From positions 1 through 64,000 of the forward strand of contig CALSSY010000016.1 of NCBI GenBank assembly GCA_943789135.1: a stretch of 64,000 nucleotides of DNA, in the 5' to 3' direction. Source of the DNA: an uncultured Bacteroidia bacterium (GTDB taxonomy: Bacteria > Bacteroidota > Bacteroidia > NS11-12g > UBA955). Every line of letters begins with the position of its first letter. The stretch's first letter is position 1. A model generated the notes under the pieces. The model did no database searches and had not been told where the DNA came from. It worked only from the letters and a program-made list of their open reading frames with translations. Both the position numbers and the translations under genes were made by a program. Shown piece after piece: positions 27,961 through 38,200 of the stretch.

Positions 27961-29820
27961 ATGCCTATTTTACGTCAAGGGTTAATCATTACTGGACTTT
28001 TATTATCAGCAATAACCAATCCGTTGCTTGCTCAAAACAAAGCTCTAAAGGGATATCCGATCCAAGATCGGTTGGATTCCTACAAGAAGGTTCGACTTAC
28101 AACAGATACCAATAAGCTGAGTGAATCGGAGAAAAAGTGCTTGTATCATTTAATAAAAGCTGCAGAACAAGCGGATCTTATTTTTTGGCAGCAAGCCTAT
28201 ATGGAAAAAGACCAGGCACTCAAAAAAGTGAAAGACTCGGTTTTAAGGTCCTTTTTAGAAATCAACTACGGTCCTTGGGATCGTTTAAATAACAATCAGC
28301 CCTTCGTTCAAGGTATCGGTGAGAAACCTAAAGGAGCTAATTTTTACCCAGAAGATTTTGATCCAAGTGTGGTTGGTGAAATGGAAGCAGTTCGTATTTT
28401 AAATCCCTACACTGTGGTTAATAGAGTTTTTCAAGTATCGGAAGGAAACCCGCCACCGATGCCGGAAAATAACGATCCGAATTCCGGTCAAATGCCGAAA
28501 ATGATGGAAATGTTTCCTTTGAATTCTACAACACATTCCAACACGTTTGCCGAAATTGAGAATTATAGCCAACATTATCAGAAGAACTTGGGTGAACTTC
28601 AAAAACAAATGGAGTTAGCGGCCAAAGCAATAGAAGGGGAAGATCAAAAACTAGCCGAATATTTGCGTATGCGTGGAATGGCGCTCCTGGGTGATCAACT
28701 CATCGAAAGTGATATTGCATGGTTGCAGTTGGATGCACATTTAGACATTATTATTGGCCCAATTGAAAATTACGAAGACAAACTGACCGGGCAAAAAACG
28801 GCTTTTGAGGCTTACGTTTTGGTAAGGGATAAGGAATGGGGTGAAAAACTCAAGCAATATTTAGTTTGGTTGCCTAAGTTACAAGCTGAACTTCCCGTAG
28901 AAAAAGAGTACAAGCCCGTTTTAGGACCTACTGAACCTGAAAAAGATGAAAACGGTGAGTTGATTGAAGAGCCTGAAATGCCTTTAGATATTCCAGGGTT
29001 CCCGCCGCTTATTAAACCCAAAGAGCCACAAAGTCAATTGGCGGTATTTGATGCGGTATATTACGGCGGCGATTGTAACGCTGGAAGTAAAACCATTGCC
29101 GTGAATTTGCCTAACGACGAAGTGATTCAACAATATTGGGGAACGAGACGTTCACAATTGAAGAATACCATGAAGGCTAAATTCGATGAAATTGTAATGC
29201 CGATTTCAAAAGAAATTATCCATAAATCACAACGAAAGAATATCCATTTTGACGCCTTTTTCAATAATGTAATGTTCCATGAGGTAGCTCACGGATTGGG
29301 GGTGAAAAACTCGGTTAAAGATCCCAATAAAACGGTTAGAGAGGCATTAGGACCTGATTATTCCGCAATTGAAGAGTGCAAAGCCGATGTTTTGGGTTTG
29401 TATATGGTTACTTCGTTAAACGAAGCAGGGGTTTTACAAGGAAATATTGATGATTTCTATATCACCTTTGTCGCTTCGGTTTATCGTTCGGTTCGATTCG
29501 GCGCATCTAGCGCTCATGGCCGCGCAAACATGATAACGTTCAATACACTTATGAATAGCGGTTGTTTAGAACGTACAAAAAAGGGATTGATTGTAAAAGT
29601 TCCTGAGATGAAAATTGCTATTCGAAATCTTGCGGCGGAATTATTACATCTTCAAGGTGACGGAAATTTGGAAGGTGTAAAGAAAATGTTGGCGGAACGA
29701 GGTGGAATAGATGAATCGCTTCAAACCGAATTGAATCAAATTCAAAAGAATAAAATTCCAGTTGATATCGTTTTTGAGCAGGGAACAAGTGTATTGGGTT
29801 TGGATCGCTTCAAAAAATAA
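27961..29820 (+). CDS. Exported M49-like (dipeptidyl peptidase III-related) metallopeptidase
   Basis: This protein has 619 residues and a signal peptide (MPILRQGLII to LLAQ). The zinc site is HEVAH at residues 440-444, with the second helix motif EECKAD at 471-476 supplying the Glu ligand, as in family M49. Classical dipeptidyl peptidase III has HExxGH, one residue longer; this protein has the shorter HExxHG form seen in the DPP III-related group that includes nudix-linked plant proteins. A Pro-rich acidic stretch lies at 315-350. It probably cleaves short peptides in the periplasm. The S41 protease follows 25 bases downstream on the same transcript. Confidence 0.8.
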   Translation: MPILRQGLIITGLLLSAITNPLLAQNKALKGYPIQDRLDSYKKVRLTTDTNKLSESEKKCLYHLIKAAEQADLIFWQQAYMEKDQALKKVKDSVLRSFLEINYGPWDRLNNNQPFVQGIGEKPKGANFYPEDFDPSVVGEMEAVRILNPYTVVNRVFQVSEGNPPPMPENNDPNSGQMPKMMEMFPLNSTTHSNTFAEIENYSQHYQKNLGELQKQMELAAKAIEGEDQKLAEYLRMRGMALLGDQLIESDIAWLQLDAHLDIIIGPIENYEDKLTGQKTAFEAYVLVRDKEWGEKLKQYLVWLPKLQAELPVEKEYKPVLGPTEPEKDENGELIEEPEMPLDIPGFPPLIKPKEPQSQLAVFDAVYYGGDCNAGSKTIAVNLPNDEVIQQYWGTRRSQLKNTMKAKFDEIVMPISKEIIHKSQRKNIHFDAFFNNVMFHEVAHGLGVKNSVKDPNKTVREALGPDYSAIEECKADVLGLYMVTSLNEAGVLQGNIDDFYITFVASVYRSVRFGASSAHGRANMITFNTLMNSGCLERTKKGLIVKVPEMKIAIRNLAAELLHLQGDGNLEGVKKMLAERGGIDESLQTELNQIQKNKIPVDIVFEQGTSVLGLDRFKK

Positions 29821-29845
29821 TTAAACGAGGTAAAGGGTAAACAAA

Positions 29846-31939
29846 ATGATAATGAAAAGATGGATTTCGCTTACAGGCTTGAGTTCGGCAATTTTAGCCT
29901 TGGTTTTTTGTAGCAATAAACCAGTTTCAGGTGATGAGCCACTCCTTAAGCGTTTAATGATTACTTTGAATGGGCAACATTATGCTCCAAAGACTATCAA
30001 CGATGATTTTTCATTATTGGCATTTGAAAATACCCTTGAAAACCTAGATGGTAGCAAACAGTTTTTTACCCAACAGGATATCCAAAAGTTAAAACCATTT
30101 GAAAAACAAATAGACGATCAAATCAATGCAGGTCGCTTCGATTTTTTTGATTCGGCTTGGAATACTTTGATGTACCGTTTGGATCAGATTGAACCTTGGA
30201 TTGTGGAGCCATTAAAGACTCCTTTGAATTATAGCATAGAAGGCAATTTTGAGGTTTCTCAAGAAAATAAAAATTACGCTCTGAACGTATCGGGTTTGAA
30301 AGATTATTGGACACGTTGGACACGTTACCAAGTGGTTGATCGACTTTACAGAAAACAAAAGCAGCAAGCTGATTTGAAAAAATCTAAGGACACCGCAGGA
30401 AATGTAAAAATTGTACCATTTGATACCTTGGAGTTAAAGGCTCGTAATGAAACCAAAACCTTTGTGGAAAATTGGTTCAAACGATGGAGAAAGATGGACC
30501 GACAGGACAAGATTTCTTTTTATTCCAATACTATCGCTGAGATATACGATCCACACACCAATTATTTTCCGCCAGCTGATAAAGAAAACTTTGATATTTC
30601 TATGACTGGTAAGCTAGAAGGAATAGGTGCAACCTTGAGTGAACGTGATGGTTATGTGAAAGTAGAACGTATTGTTCCGGGTAGTGCAAGTTACAAGCAA
30701 GGCGATTTAAAAGCAGGCGATTTAATACTCAAAGTGGCTCAAGGCGAAGAGGAACCTGTCGATGTCGTTGATATGAAATTGGATGATGCCATTCAGTTAA
30801 TACGCGGGAAAAAGGGTACCGAAGTCCGTTTGACAGTAAAAAAGCCAGACGGGGTAATCAAAGTTATTCCGATCATTCGTGAAGTTGTTGTAATCGAAGA
30901 AACCTATGCAAGAAGTGCTTTAATCAATCATAAAGGAAAACGCTACGGTGTTATACAATTACCCAGTTTTTACGCAGATTTTTCTTCGAGAGGTCGTGGT
31001 AGGAACAGTGCGGGAGATGTGCGATTGGAAATTGAAAAGCTCAAAAATGAAAAGGTAGACGGAATTGTACTCGATTTGAGAAATAACGGTGGTGGAAGTT
31101 TGGCTGATGCCATAGAAATGAGTGGGTTGTTCATTGCATCGGGCCCAATCGTTCAAGTAAAAGATTCGGAAGGCAACATAAATGCAGCCAACGATTTTAA
31201 TCCAACTACTTTATACGACGGACCATTGGTGGTTATGACCAATGCCTACAGTGCATCTGCCTCTGAAATTCTGGCTGCAGCCTTGCAAGATTATAAGAGA
31301 GCCGTGATTTTAGGTTCTAAAAGTACTTTCGGTAAAGGTACCGTTCAAACGATGGTGGGACTTAACGGAGGTCGCACGGAAGTTTTCCCAAGAGGTTTTG
31401 GTGATCTGAAAGTTACCATTCAAAAATTCTACAGAATAAATGGGGGAACCACTCAGTTGAAAGGTGTAGAACCCGATGTGGTTGTGCCGGATATTTACGA
31501 TGGTGTTGAACGAGGAGAAAAGGAAATGGATTATCATTTGGCATACGATGAAATACCATCAGCCGGATATAAATCTTACGAAACGAAGGCATACAGAGAA
31601 GCAATTAAATCCGGTCAGAAATGGATCAAGTCGCATAAATATTTTGACTTGGTGGAAGATCGCGCTGAGCAAATTGAAAAGATTCGTAAGGGTATGGTTT
31701 ACAGCTTGAATTTAGAAGCATACTCAAGGCAGCAAGAGGCTCTTGAAAAGAATGATGAAAAATTCAGAAAGTTCGAATACAAACGTGCCTTTGATACGGT
31801 ATATGCGCTAAAGCGTGATTTACAGGAGGTGCAGAATGATAGTATTAAAACGATACAGCGTTCTGCTTGGCCAAAACCTTATTTGAAAGATGCAACCCTT
31901 GATGCGGCATTAGAGGTGTTGGATTGCTGGTCGAAGTAA
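29846..31939 (+). CDS. prc: Carboxy-terminal processing protease (tail-specific, S41)
   Basis: This 697-residue periplasmic protease has an N-terminal lipoprotein-like or signal sequence with Cys22 (LVFCS). An N-terminal helical domain leads to a PDZ domain (about residues 245-335, LEGIGATLSERDGYVKV onward). In the catalytic core the SASASEI motif supplies Ser471 and TFGKGTVQ supplies Lys497, the Ser/Lys dyad. The last 150 residues match the C-terminal domain of long Prc-type enzymes. It degrades or trims periplasmic proteins from the C-terminus. It is cotranscribed with the M49 peptidase, making a small periplasmic proteolysis unit. Confidence 0.93.
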   Translation: MIMKRWISLTGLSSAILALVFCSNKPVSGDEPLLKRLMITLNGQHYAPKTINDDFSLLAFENTLENLDGSKQFFTQQDIQKLKPFEKQIDDQINAGRFDFFDSAWNTLMYRLDQIEPWIVEPLKTPLNYSIEGNFEVSQENKNYALNVSGLKDYWTRWTRYQVVDRLYRKQKQQADLKKSKDTAGNVKIVPFDTLELKARNETKTFVENWFKRWRKMDRQDKISFYSNTIAEIYDPHTNYFPPADKENFDISMTGKLEGIGATLSERDGYVKVERIVPGSASYKQGDLKAGDLILKVAQGEEEPVDVVDMKLDDAIQLIRGKKGTEVRLTVKKPDGVIKVIPIIREVVVIEETYARSALINHKGKRYGVIQLPSFYADFSSRGRGRNSAGDVRLEIEKLKNEKVDGIVLDLRNNGGGSLADAIEMSGLFIASGPIVQVKDSEGNINAANDFNPTTLYDGPLVVMTNAYSASASEILAAALQDYKRAVILGSKSTFGKGTVQTMVGLNGGRTEVFPRGFGDLKVTIQKFYRINGGTTQLKGVEPDVVVPDIYDGVERGEKEMDYHLAYDEIPSAGYKSYETKAYREAIKSGQKWIKSHKYFDLVEDRAEQIEKIRKGMVYSLNLEAYSRQQEALEKNDEKFRKFEYKRAFDTVYALKRDLQEVQNDSIKTIQRSAWPKPYLKDATLDAALEVLDCWSK

Positions 31940-31945
31940 TCAGGA

Positions 31946-32605
31946 TTAATCTTTCCAAAGACTTTGAAACAGTACACCCGTTAAAACTAAAACGAGTAAA
32001 TCTAAGGCCCCGAGTAAATAAATATCGCGGTATACCGAACTAACCAATACGGGGTTGAATGCTTTTAAAGAAGCTTTAATCCCTACTAATATTAGAGGAA
32101 AAATTATTGGTAGACTTAAAACTGGAGCCATATAAGAAGCGCTTCCGGCTTTTGTAGCAACAGCGCCCACAAATGTGAATATAGACGAAATTCCGCAGGT
32201 AACAAGTAATAAAATACTGAAATAGGGCCCTATGTGAACAACAGGAACACCTAAAAACCAGCCAAAGAACAGAAGGTTTACTCCGGTCAGAATTAACATT
32301 TGAACCCAACCATAGATCATTTTCCCCCAAAGCATTTCAGATGGAGACGCAATTTGATTCCAAAAAATCCAACGTCCACGTGCTACTAAGGTAAAGTTTT
32401 TTGATACCGATTGAATACTACCAAGAATCAGCGTAATCCAAAATATACTGTTCCAAACCGATGCAAGCATATTTGGTTGAGCCAACATACTAAGAAGAGC
32501 CGTTATGCCTAATTGCAAAATTGCCGACACTAAAAGCGTTGGTTTTTTTAAGTCGAGGGTGAATTCAACTTTAATGAGGTTTATGATCTTGGCAATTTGC
32601 CGCAT
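31946..32605 (-). CDS. ccmB: Heme exporter protein CcmB
   Basis: This 219-residue protein, with six hydrophobic helices, resembles CcmB, the membrane subunit of the CcmAB complex needed for cytochrome c maturation. Features include the loop SVSKNFTLVARGRWIFWNQIASPSE between helices 2 and 3 and the paired glycine/proline-rich helices near the end. The ATPase CcmA, CcmC and the rest are not adjacent, so it stands alone here. It is convergent with prc (6 bases) and divergent from accC across a palindromic promoter. Confidence 0.85.
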   Translation of the reverse strand: MRQIAKIINLIKVEFTLDLKKPTLLVSAILQLGITALLSMLAQPNMLASVWNSIFWITLILGSIQSVSKNFTLVARGRWIFWNQIASPSEMLWGKMIYGWVQMLILTGVNLLFFGWFLGVPVVHIGPYFSILLLVTCGISSIFTFVGAVATKAGSASYMAPVLSLPIIFPLILVGIKASLKAFNPVLVSSVYRDIYLLGALDLLVLVLTGVLFQSLWKD

Positions 32606-32612
32606 CTTTAGT

Positions 32613-32628
32613 TACCTTCGCGAAGGTA
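32613..32628. promoter_or_regulatory. 16-base palindrome in the ccmB/accC divergent region
   Basis: TACCTTCGCGAAGGTA is a perfect inverted repeat. Each half is a near-consensus -7 box (TACCTTCG against TAnnTTTG), so it reads as two back-to-back -7 elements, one for ccmB (15-base leader) and one for accC (36-base leader). It could also be an operator for a dimeric regulator. Confidence 0.5.
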
Positions 32629-32656
32629 TAGTAAAACTTATAATACCGAATCATCT

Positions 32657-34162
32657 ATGTTTAGTAAAATTCTAATTGCCAATCGTGGCGAAATTGCACT
32701 TCGGGTAATGAGAACCTGTAAAGAAATGGGAATTGCAACCGTTGCCGTTTACAGTACAGCCGATAAATTATCGCGACATGTTCGATATGCAGATGAAGCT
32801 TATTGCATTGGTGAAGGACCGAGTAATCAGAGTTACTTGTTGATGGATCGGATAATAGACGTGGCTGAAAAAACAGGTGCACAGGCCATACATCCCGGGT
32901 ATGGTTTTTTATCAGAGAATTCCATTTTTGCACGTAAGTTGGCGGAAAAGGGAATTGTTTTGATTGGACCAACGGCTGAAGCTATGGAAGTGATGGGTAG
33001 TAAAATTGCCAGTAAGCAAGCCGTTGAAAAGTACGGTGTGCCTTTGGTGCCTGGAATTAACGAGGCCATTACAGATGCCAACGCGGCTTTAGAAATTGCA
33101 AAACAAGTAGGATTCCCAGTTTTGATTAAAGCAAGTGCAGGTGGAGGAGGTAAAGGTATGCGTGTGGTTTATTCAGATTCTGAATTTACAGATGCCCTAA
33201 CTGCCGCGCAAAATGAAGCAAGAAGTGCATTTGGCGATGACAGCGTTTTTATTGAGAAATACGTAGGGAATCCAAGACATATAGAATTCCAACTGATTGC
33301 CGATAATTTTGGGAACGTAATTCATTTATTCGAAAGAGAGTGCAGCATTCAACGACGTCATCAAAAATTAGTTGAAGAAGCGCCATCTGCGGTTTTGACT
33401 CCTCAATTACGAGAAAGCATGGGAGAGGCTGCCGTAAATGTAGCAAAAGCTTGCAATTATACAGGTGCTGGAACCGTAGAGTTTCTTTTAGGAGATAATG
33501 ACGAATTTTATTTCTTGGAAATGAATACCAGGTTGCAGGTTGAACACCCCGTTACAGAAATGATTACAGGATTGGATTTGGTTAAATGTCAAATTCAAGT
33601 TGCCGCGGGTATGCCTTTGTCATTTCAACAATCTGATTTAAAGATCAATGGTCATGCCATTGAGCTGCGGGTTTGTGCCGAGGATCCATACCAACAGTTC
33701 TTACCTAACATTGGCACCGTTAAAACCTACGAAATACCGGCAGGTCCGGGCATAAGAATTGATGATTTTATGGAAGCCAACATGGAAATTCCCATTTATT
33801 ACGACAATATGTTGGCCAAATTGATCGTTTGGGGAGCCAATAGGGAAGAGGCTATTGCGAGAATGAAAAGAGCCATTGATGAATATACCATAACGGGGAT
33901 ACAAACCACCTTGCCTTTTGGGACTTTTGTGATGGATCATCCCAAGTTCATAAGCGGAAATTTCAATACGCATTTCATTCAAGAGAATTTTCAACCTGAG
34001 TACTTGGATAAGGAATTAAGCATTGATTTTGATGTTTTGGCCACTGGCGCTGCGGCTTTCTTCCAAGGTTCAAATACGACTTCTAATAACCCGGAAATTA
34101 AGCCTTCTCAAGATCAAAAGAGCGACTGGTATCACCAAAGACGTCAGCTTCGAAATGGCTAA
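32657..34162 (+). CDS. accC: Biotin carboxylase, acetyl/acyl-CoA carboxylase subunit
   Basis: This 501-residue ATP-grasp enzyme carboxylates biotin. The N-terminal KILIANRGEIALRV motif, the ATP-binding KASAGGGGKGMR loop near residue 158, and EMNTRLQVEHPVTE near 290 are all diagnostic. It is about 50 residues longer than E. coli AccC; the tail (about 452-501) is unstructured-looking and does not contain a biotinyl MKM motif, so the carrier protein must be separate and is not in the window. Fatty-acid synthesis or propionyl-CoA carboxylation are both possible. Its end overlaps the next gene by 8 bases. Confidence 0.92.
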   Translation: MFSKILIANRGEIALRVMRTCKEMGIATVAVYSTADKLSRHVRYADEAYCIGEGPSNQSYLLMDRIIDVAEKTGAQAIHPGYGFLSENSIFARKLAEKGIVLIGPTAEAMEVMGSKIASKQAVEKYGVPLVPGINEAITDANAALEIAKQVGFPVLIKASAGGGGKGMRVVYSDSEFTDALTAAQNEARSAFGDDSVFIEKYVGNPRHIEFQLIADNFGNVIHLFERECSIQRRHQKLVEEAPSAVLTPQLRESMGEAAVNVAKACNYTGAGTVEFLLGDNDEFYFLEMNTRLQVEHPVTEMITGLDLVKCQIQVAAGMPLSFQQSDLKINGHAIELRVCAEDPYQQFLPNIGTVKTYEIPAGPGIRIDDFMEANMEIPIYYDNMLAKLIVWGANREEAIARMKRAIDEYTITGIQTTLPFGTFVMDHPKFISGNFNTHFIQENFQPEYLDKELSIDFDVLATGAAAFFQGSNTTSNNPEIKPSQDQKSDWYHQRRQLRNG

Positions 34163-35105
34163 TCGTGTACTAATAATCGATGACGTTTTTGAAAGCTTGG
34201 TTGTAGGGCTCAAAAAGCATAATTATGATGTGTTCTACGAGAAAGATATTCTTGCAGAAGACGTATTGTCACGAGCATTAGCATTAAACGTTGAGGGTAT
34301 AATAGTGCGCTCTAAAATGTTTTTTTCTAGGGAATTCTTGCAGGATTGTAAGCCTTTAAAATGGATTGCTCGAGCTGGGGTTGGGACTGATAACATCGAT
34401 ATAACAATAGCCGATAAACTTGGAATAAAAGTAATCAATGCAGACGGAGCCAATGCATTAACGGTTGCCGAGCACGTGTTGGGAATGATTCTGGGATTTC
34501 TGCATAAATTGCCTTCGGCTGATTCGAATGTACGCGCAGGTTTATGGAATCGTGAAGCTCACCGAGGTCGTGAACTATCAAGTTTACAAGTGGGTATCGT
34601 TGGCTATGGACATACCGGAAGCGCGCTTGCGCAGTTATTATCAGGGTTCCATGGTAAAGTGCTCGCCTACGACAAGTACAAGAAGGGATTTTCTACTGAA
34701 TATGTAGAGGAAGTTGATAATTTAGATGAATTATGTAAGCGCTGCGATTTAATCAGTTATCATGTTCCTCTAACCCCGGAAACTCAAGGCATGATTCGTG
34801 CCCATTATTTTGAGAACATTCAGCGTAAACCTTTAATAGTGAATGCTTCAAGAGGAAGTATTTTAGATGTTACCTCAATCGTTGATTTGCTTAAAAATGG
34901 AGGTTTATCAGGTTTGATATTGGATGTTTGGCCCGATGAACCACCTTTGAAAAATGGAAGTCTTTTCAGGCAAGAATTTGATTGGCTCAAAGCACAAAAC
35001 TGTGTAATGTTTTCGCCACATGTTGCCGGTTGGTCCGTTGAAAGTTATCAACGCATTTCAGACAAATTATTAGATAATGTCTTGAAATTCAAGGGGTGCG
35101 CATGA
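34155..35105 (+). CDS. D-isomer-specific 2-hydroxyacid dehydrogenase (phosphoglycerate dehydrogenase-like)
   Basis: This 316-residue NAD-dependent dehydrogenase has the Rossmann motif VGIVGYGHTG (146-155) and the catalytic trio Arg233 (NASRG), Glu262 (PDEPP) and His289 (SPHVAG). It resembles SerA but lacks the ACT regulatory domain. The start overlaps the accC stop by 8 bases (ATGGCTAA), so the two are translationally coupled. An ATG 132 bases upstream in the same frame lies within accC and is not likely. The substrate (3-phosphoglycerate, erythronate-4-phosphate or another) is undetermined. Confidence 0.82.
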   Translation: MANRVLIIDDVFESLVVGLKKHNYDVFYEKDILAEDVLSRALALNVEGIIVRSKMFFSREFLQDCKPLKWIARAGVGTDNIDITIADKLGIKVINADGANALTVAEHVLGMILGFLHKLPSADSNVRAGLWNREAHRGRELSSLQVGIVGYGHTGSALAQLLSGFHGKVLAYDKYKKGFSTEYVEEVDNLDELCKRCDLISYHVPLTPETQGMIRAHYFENIQRKPLIVNASRGSILDVTSIVDLLKNGGLSGLILDVWPDEPPLKNGSLFRQEFDWLKAQNCVMFSPHVAGWSVESYQRISDKLLDNVLKFKGCA

Positions 35106-35166
35106 CATTGCTGTGATATTTTACACGAATGCGATGGTTGAAATATTAATTTTAGACTAAAATAAA

Positions 35167-35198
35167 CTTGTTAAATCCTTGATTTTTCGATAAACTTG
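35167..35198 (+). promoter_or_regulatory. Probable promoter of the TonB receptor operon
   Basis: CTTG at 35167-35170 and TAAACTTG at 35191-35198 are separated by 20 bases and match TTTG/TAnnTTTG with one mismatch each. The nine-base word ATAAACTTG occurs at both elements (35162-35170, 35190-35198). A leader of about 50 bases would precede the ATG at 35255. Confidence 0.38.
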
Positions 35199-35254
35199 CC
35201 GTTTAAAGCGTAGAATGAATACGCACTTTAGAAGAAAACGAACAAGAACGGAAT

Positions 35255-38200
35255 ATGAAGCATAAATTACTGAGATGGGCCTTTACATGGGTCTTTGCAT
35301 TTACCTGTCAAATGGCGTTGGCTCAAACCAACTTTGCAGATTTTCGTGTGAAAACAACCGATGGCGATGGTAAGCCGTTGAGCGGTGTTCAGGTGAAAAT
35401 GTACCTAAATGGTATTTTCAAAACGTCTGATACAACCGACTCTGACGGTAACGCTATTTTCCAAACCTTAAGTCCAGGTGTCTACGATGTCGAGTTCTCA
35501 AAAGAGGGAAGTTCAGACCAGAAGATTACCGGATTGAATTTAAGTGCTGGATTGAACGAGCCTTTGAAAATCGCAATGACCGGAAGAATGGGTGATGTTG
35601 TGATTACGACCAAGGCGAGTAATAAAGTTATCCAACTTGAGAAAAACGAACAACAAGTATCGGGTAAAGCGATGATCAATAGCGGTCGTCGAGGTGTTGG
35701 TGCATTGACTTCAACAAATGCCGCGATTGTAGAATCCCGTCAGGGTATTTCGGTTCGTGGAACTCGTTCGGACGGAAACGGAACCTTTATTGACGGAGTT
35801 CGTGCAATTGGTTCGGGCGCCATTCCTTCACTTGGTGTGGAAGGGATTTCCGTTAATATTGGTGGTATTCCTGCCATGTATGGTGACCTGACAGGTGGAG
35901 CGTTCTCATACACATCAAAAAGTGCAACAGATAAATTCATTACTATTTTTGAAGGTATAACTTCAACACTTCTTGACCCGTATTCATACAATACAGTTGA
36001 AGGATTTATTTCTGGACCACTTTGGGTTGAAAAGAAAAAGAATAGCTATGGTAAAACCGAAAAGCAAGTAAAACTGGGTTTCACATTAAACGGTAATATT
36101 GGTTATTACAAAGACCCTAGTCCGACTCGTACCGGTGTTTACGTATTGAATGAAGATAAATTGAACCAAATCAAGCAAGATCCTTTGGTATTTACACCAA
36201 ATGGCTTTGTGCACCGTGCAGCGTTTTTAAGAGAAAGCGACTTCACCCGTTTGGCGGCTCGTCCGAATAGTGCCCAATACAACGGAAACTTGATTGGTAA
36301 GTTGGAATTCAATCCTAACAAAAACGTTTCTGTTACTGCTTTTGCGAGTTATTTCTACGGAGGTGGTCGCAGTGTTACCAATAATATCTTAAACTTTGAG
36401 AATACATCTCGTACCGATAACCAAACCTTCCGTTCTTATTTGCAGTTCAAACAGAACTTCGAAGTAGATAAGAAAAGTTCTATCAAGAGTGCCTTTTATA
36501 CGGTGCGTGCTGAATTCCAAAATGCGTTTAGCCAGAACCGCAGTGTAGAGCACGTTGATGATATTTTCAACTACGGTTATGTAGGTCAGTTTACCGCTCA
36601 TCCTACAGAATTTTTTGCTTATTCACACACCGATGCCGAACAGAATCCAAATCGTGAGCCCAAAATTGTTCGCGATCAAAATGGCAACTACGTTCAAATT
36701 AGAAACTACTGGGAACAGATTGGTTTTACAGATACATTGTTAACGTATCAAGCAGGAACTATGAATCCTGATCGTGCTCGTTACACTCAGAATATTTATG
36801 ATTTCTTCAATAATAGAGGTGCTAATATTACCAATCCTTTCCAGATTTTAGTGAACCAAGGTCTTTTAAACGGATATAACCCTGTGAACGTTTATTCACT
36901 TTGGTCAACTCCTGGTACCACGCCTACTTCTTGGAATAAGAATCAAACAGAGCGGTATTCTTTGTTTGCTTTGGGACAGATGCAGGTGAAGCCTAAAACA
37001 GTAGGCGGTCGTGAACGTACACCACACGATTTACAAGCTGGATTCTACTACGAGCAAAACATAAACCGTGGATACGGTTTAAACGCGAATGGTTTGTGGA
37101 TCCTTATGAATCAGCTTATGAACAGCCATATCGCCGAATTGGACGTTAATAATCCTATTTTAAGTTACGATGCAAATGGCGTTTTCACCGATACCGTTCG
37201 ATACAATCGTTTGGTTAACTACGAACAACAATCGCATTTCGACCGTCAGTTCAGAAATAAGTTAATTTCTGAAGGTCGTACAGACGTTTACGGCAACGCT
37301 ATCAATGAGCGCACTTTTGTTGATATCAATAGCTTCAAGCCTGGTGATTTTGATGTAAGCATGTTCAATGCGAATGAATTATTGAATAACGGTAACAATT
37401 ATGCGAGTTATTTCGGATACGATCACTTAGGAAACAAAGTGAACGGTAAACCTTCTATCAACGAATTTTTAAATAATCCGGATAAGCGCACAATCGGAGC
37501 TTTCCAACCTATTTACATTGCAGCTTGGTTACAAGACCAATTCCAGTTTAAGGATTTGATCTTCCGTTTAGGTGTTCGTATGGAGCGTTATGATGCAAAC
37601 CAAATTGTCATGAAGGATCCTTACAGTTTGTATCCAATTAGAACGGCAGCTGAGGTTTCAGAAATTAACGGTTTGAATATTTCACATCCAACCAATATTA
37701 GCAGCGACGCATATGTATATGTGAATGACATGCAATCTCCTACTCGTATCATTGGATATCGTGAGGGAGATCGTTGGTATAATGCAGATGGTTCGGAGCA
37801 GCGTAACTCTGAATTTTTAGCAAACCAAACTACGAATGGACGTATAGCTCCTTATTTGGTAGATTATAACAAACAAGAAGTAACGGATAAAACCTTTACC
37901 GACTATACGCCTATTGTGAATTTATTGCCACGTATTTGGTTCTCTTTTCCATTGGAGCCAGGACGTAAATCTTTCTATGTAAGTTATGATGTATTGGCGC
38001 AACGTCCGAATGCAGGTGCTTCTTTTGTATCGATTCAAGACGTTTATTTCTTGAAATTCCGTCAGGGTAGTACCGTGGCTAATGGAGCTTTGAATTCAAG
38101 AATGAAAACTGACTATGAAGTGGGTTACAAGCAAATCTTTGGATCCCGTAAGAATATGGGTCTTGAGTTGAGCGCATCTTACAGTGAAATTCGTAACGAT

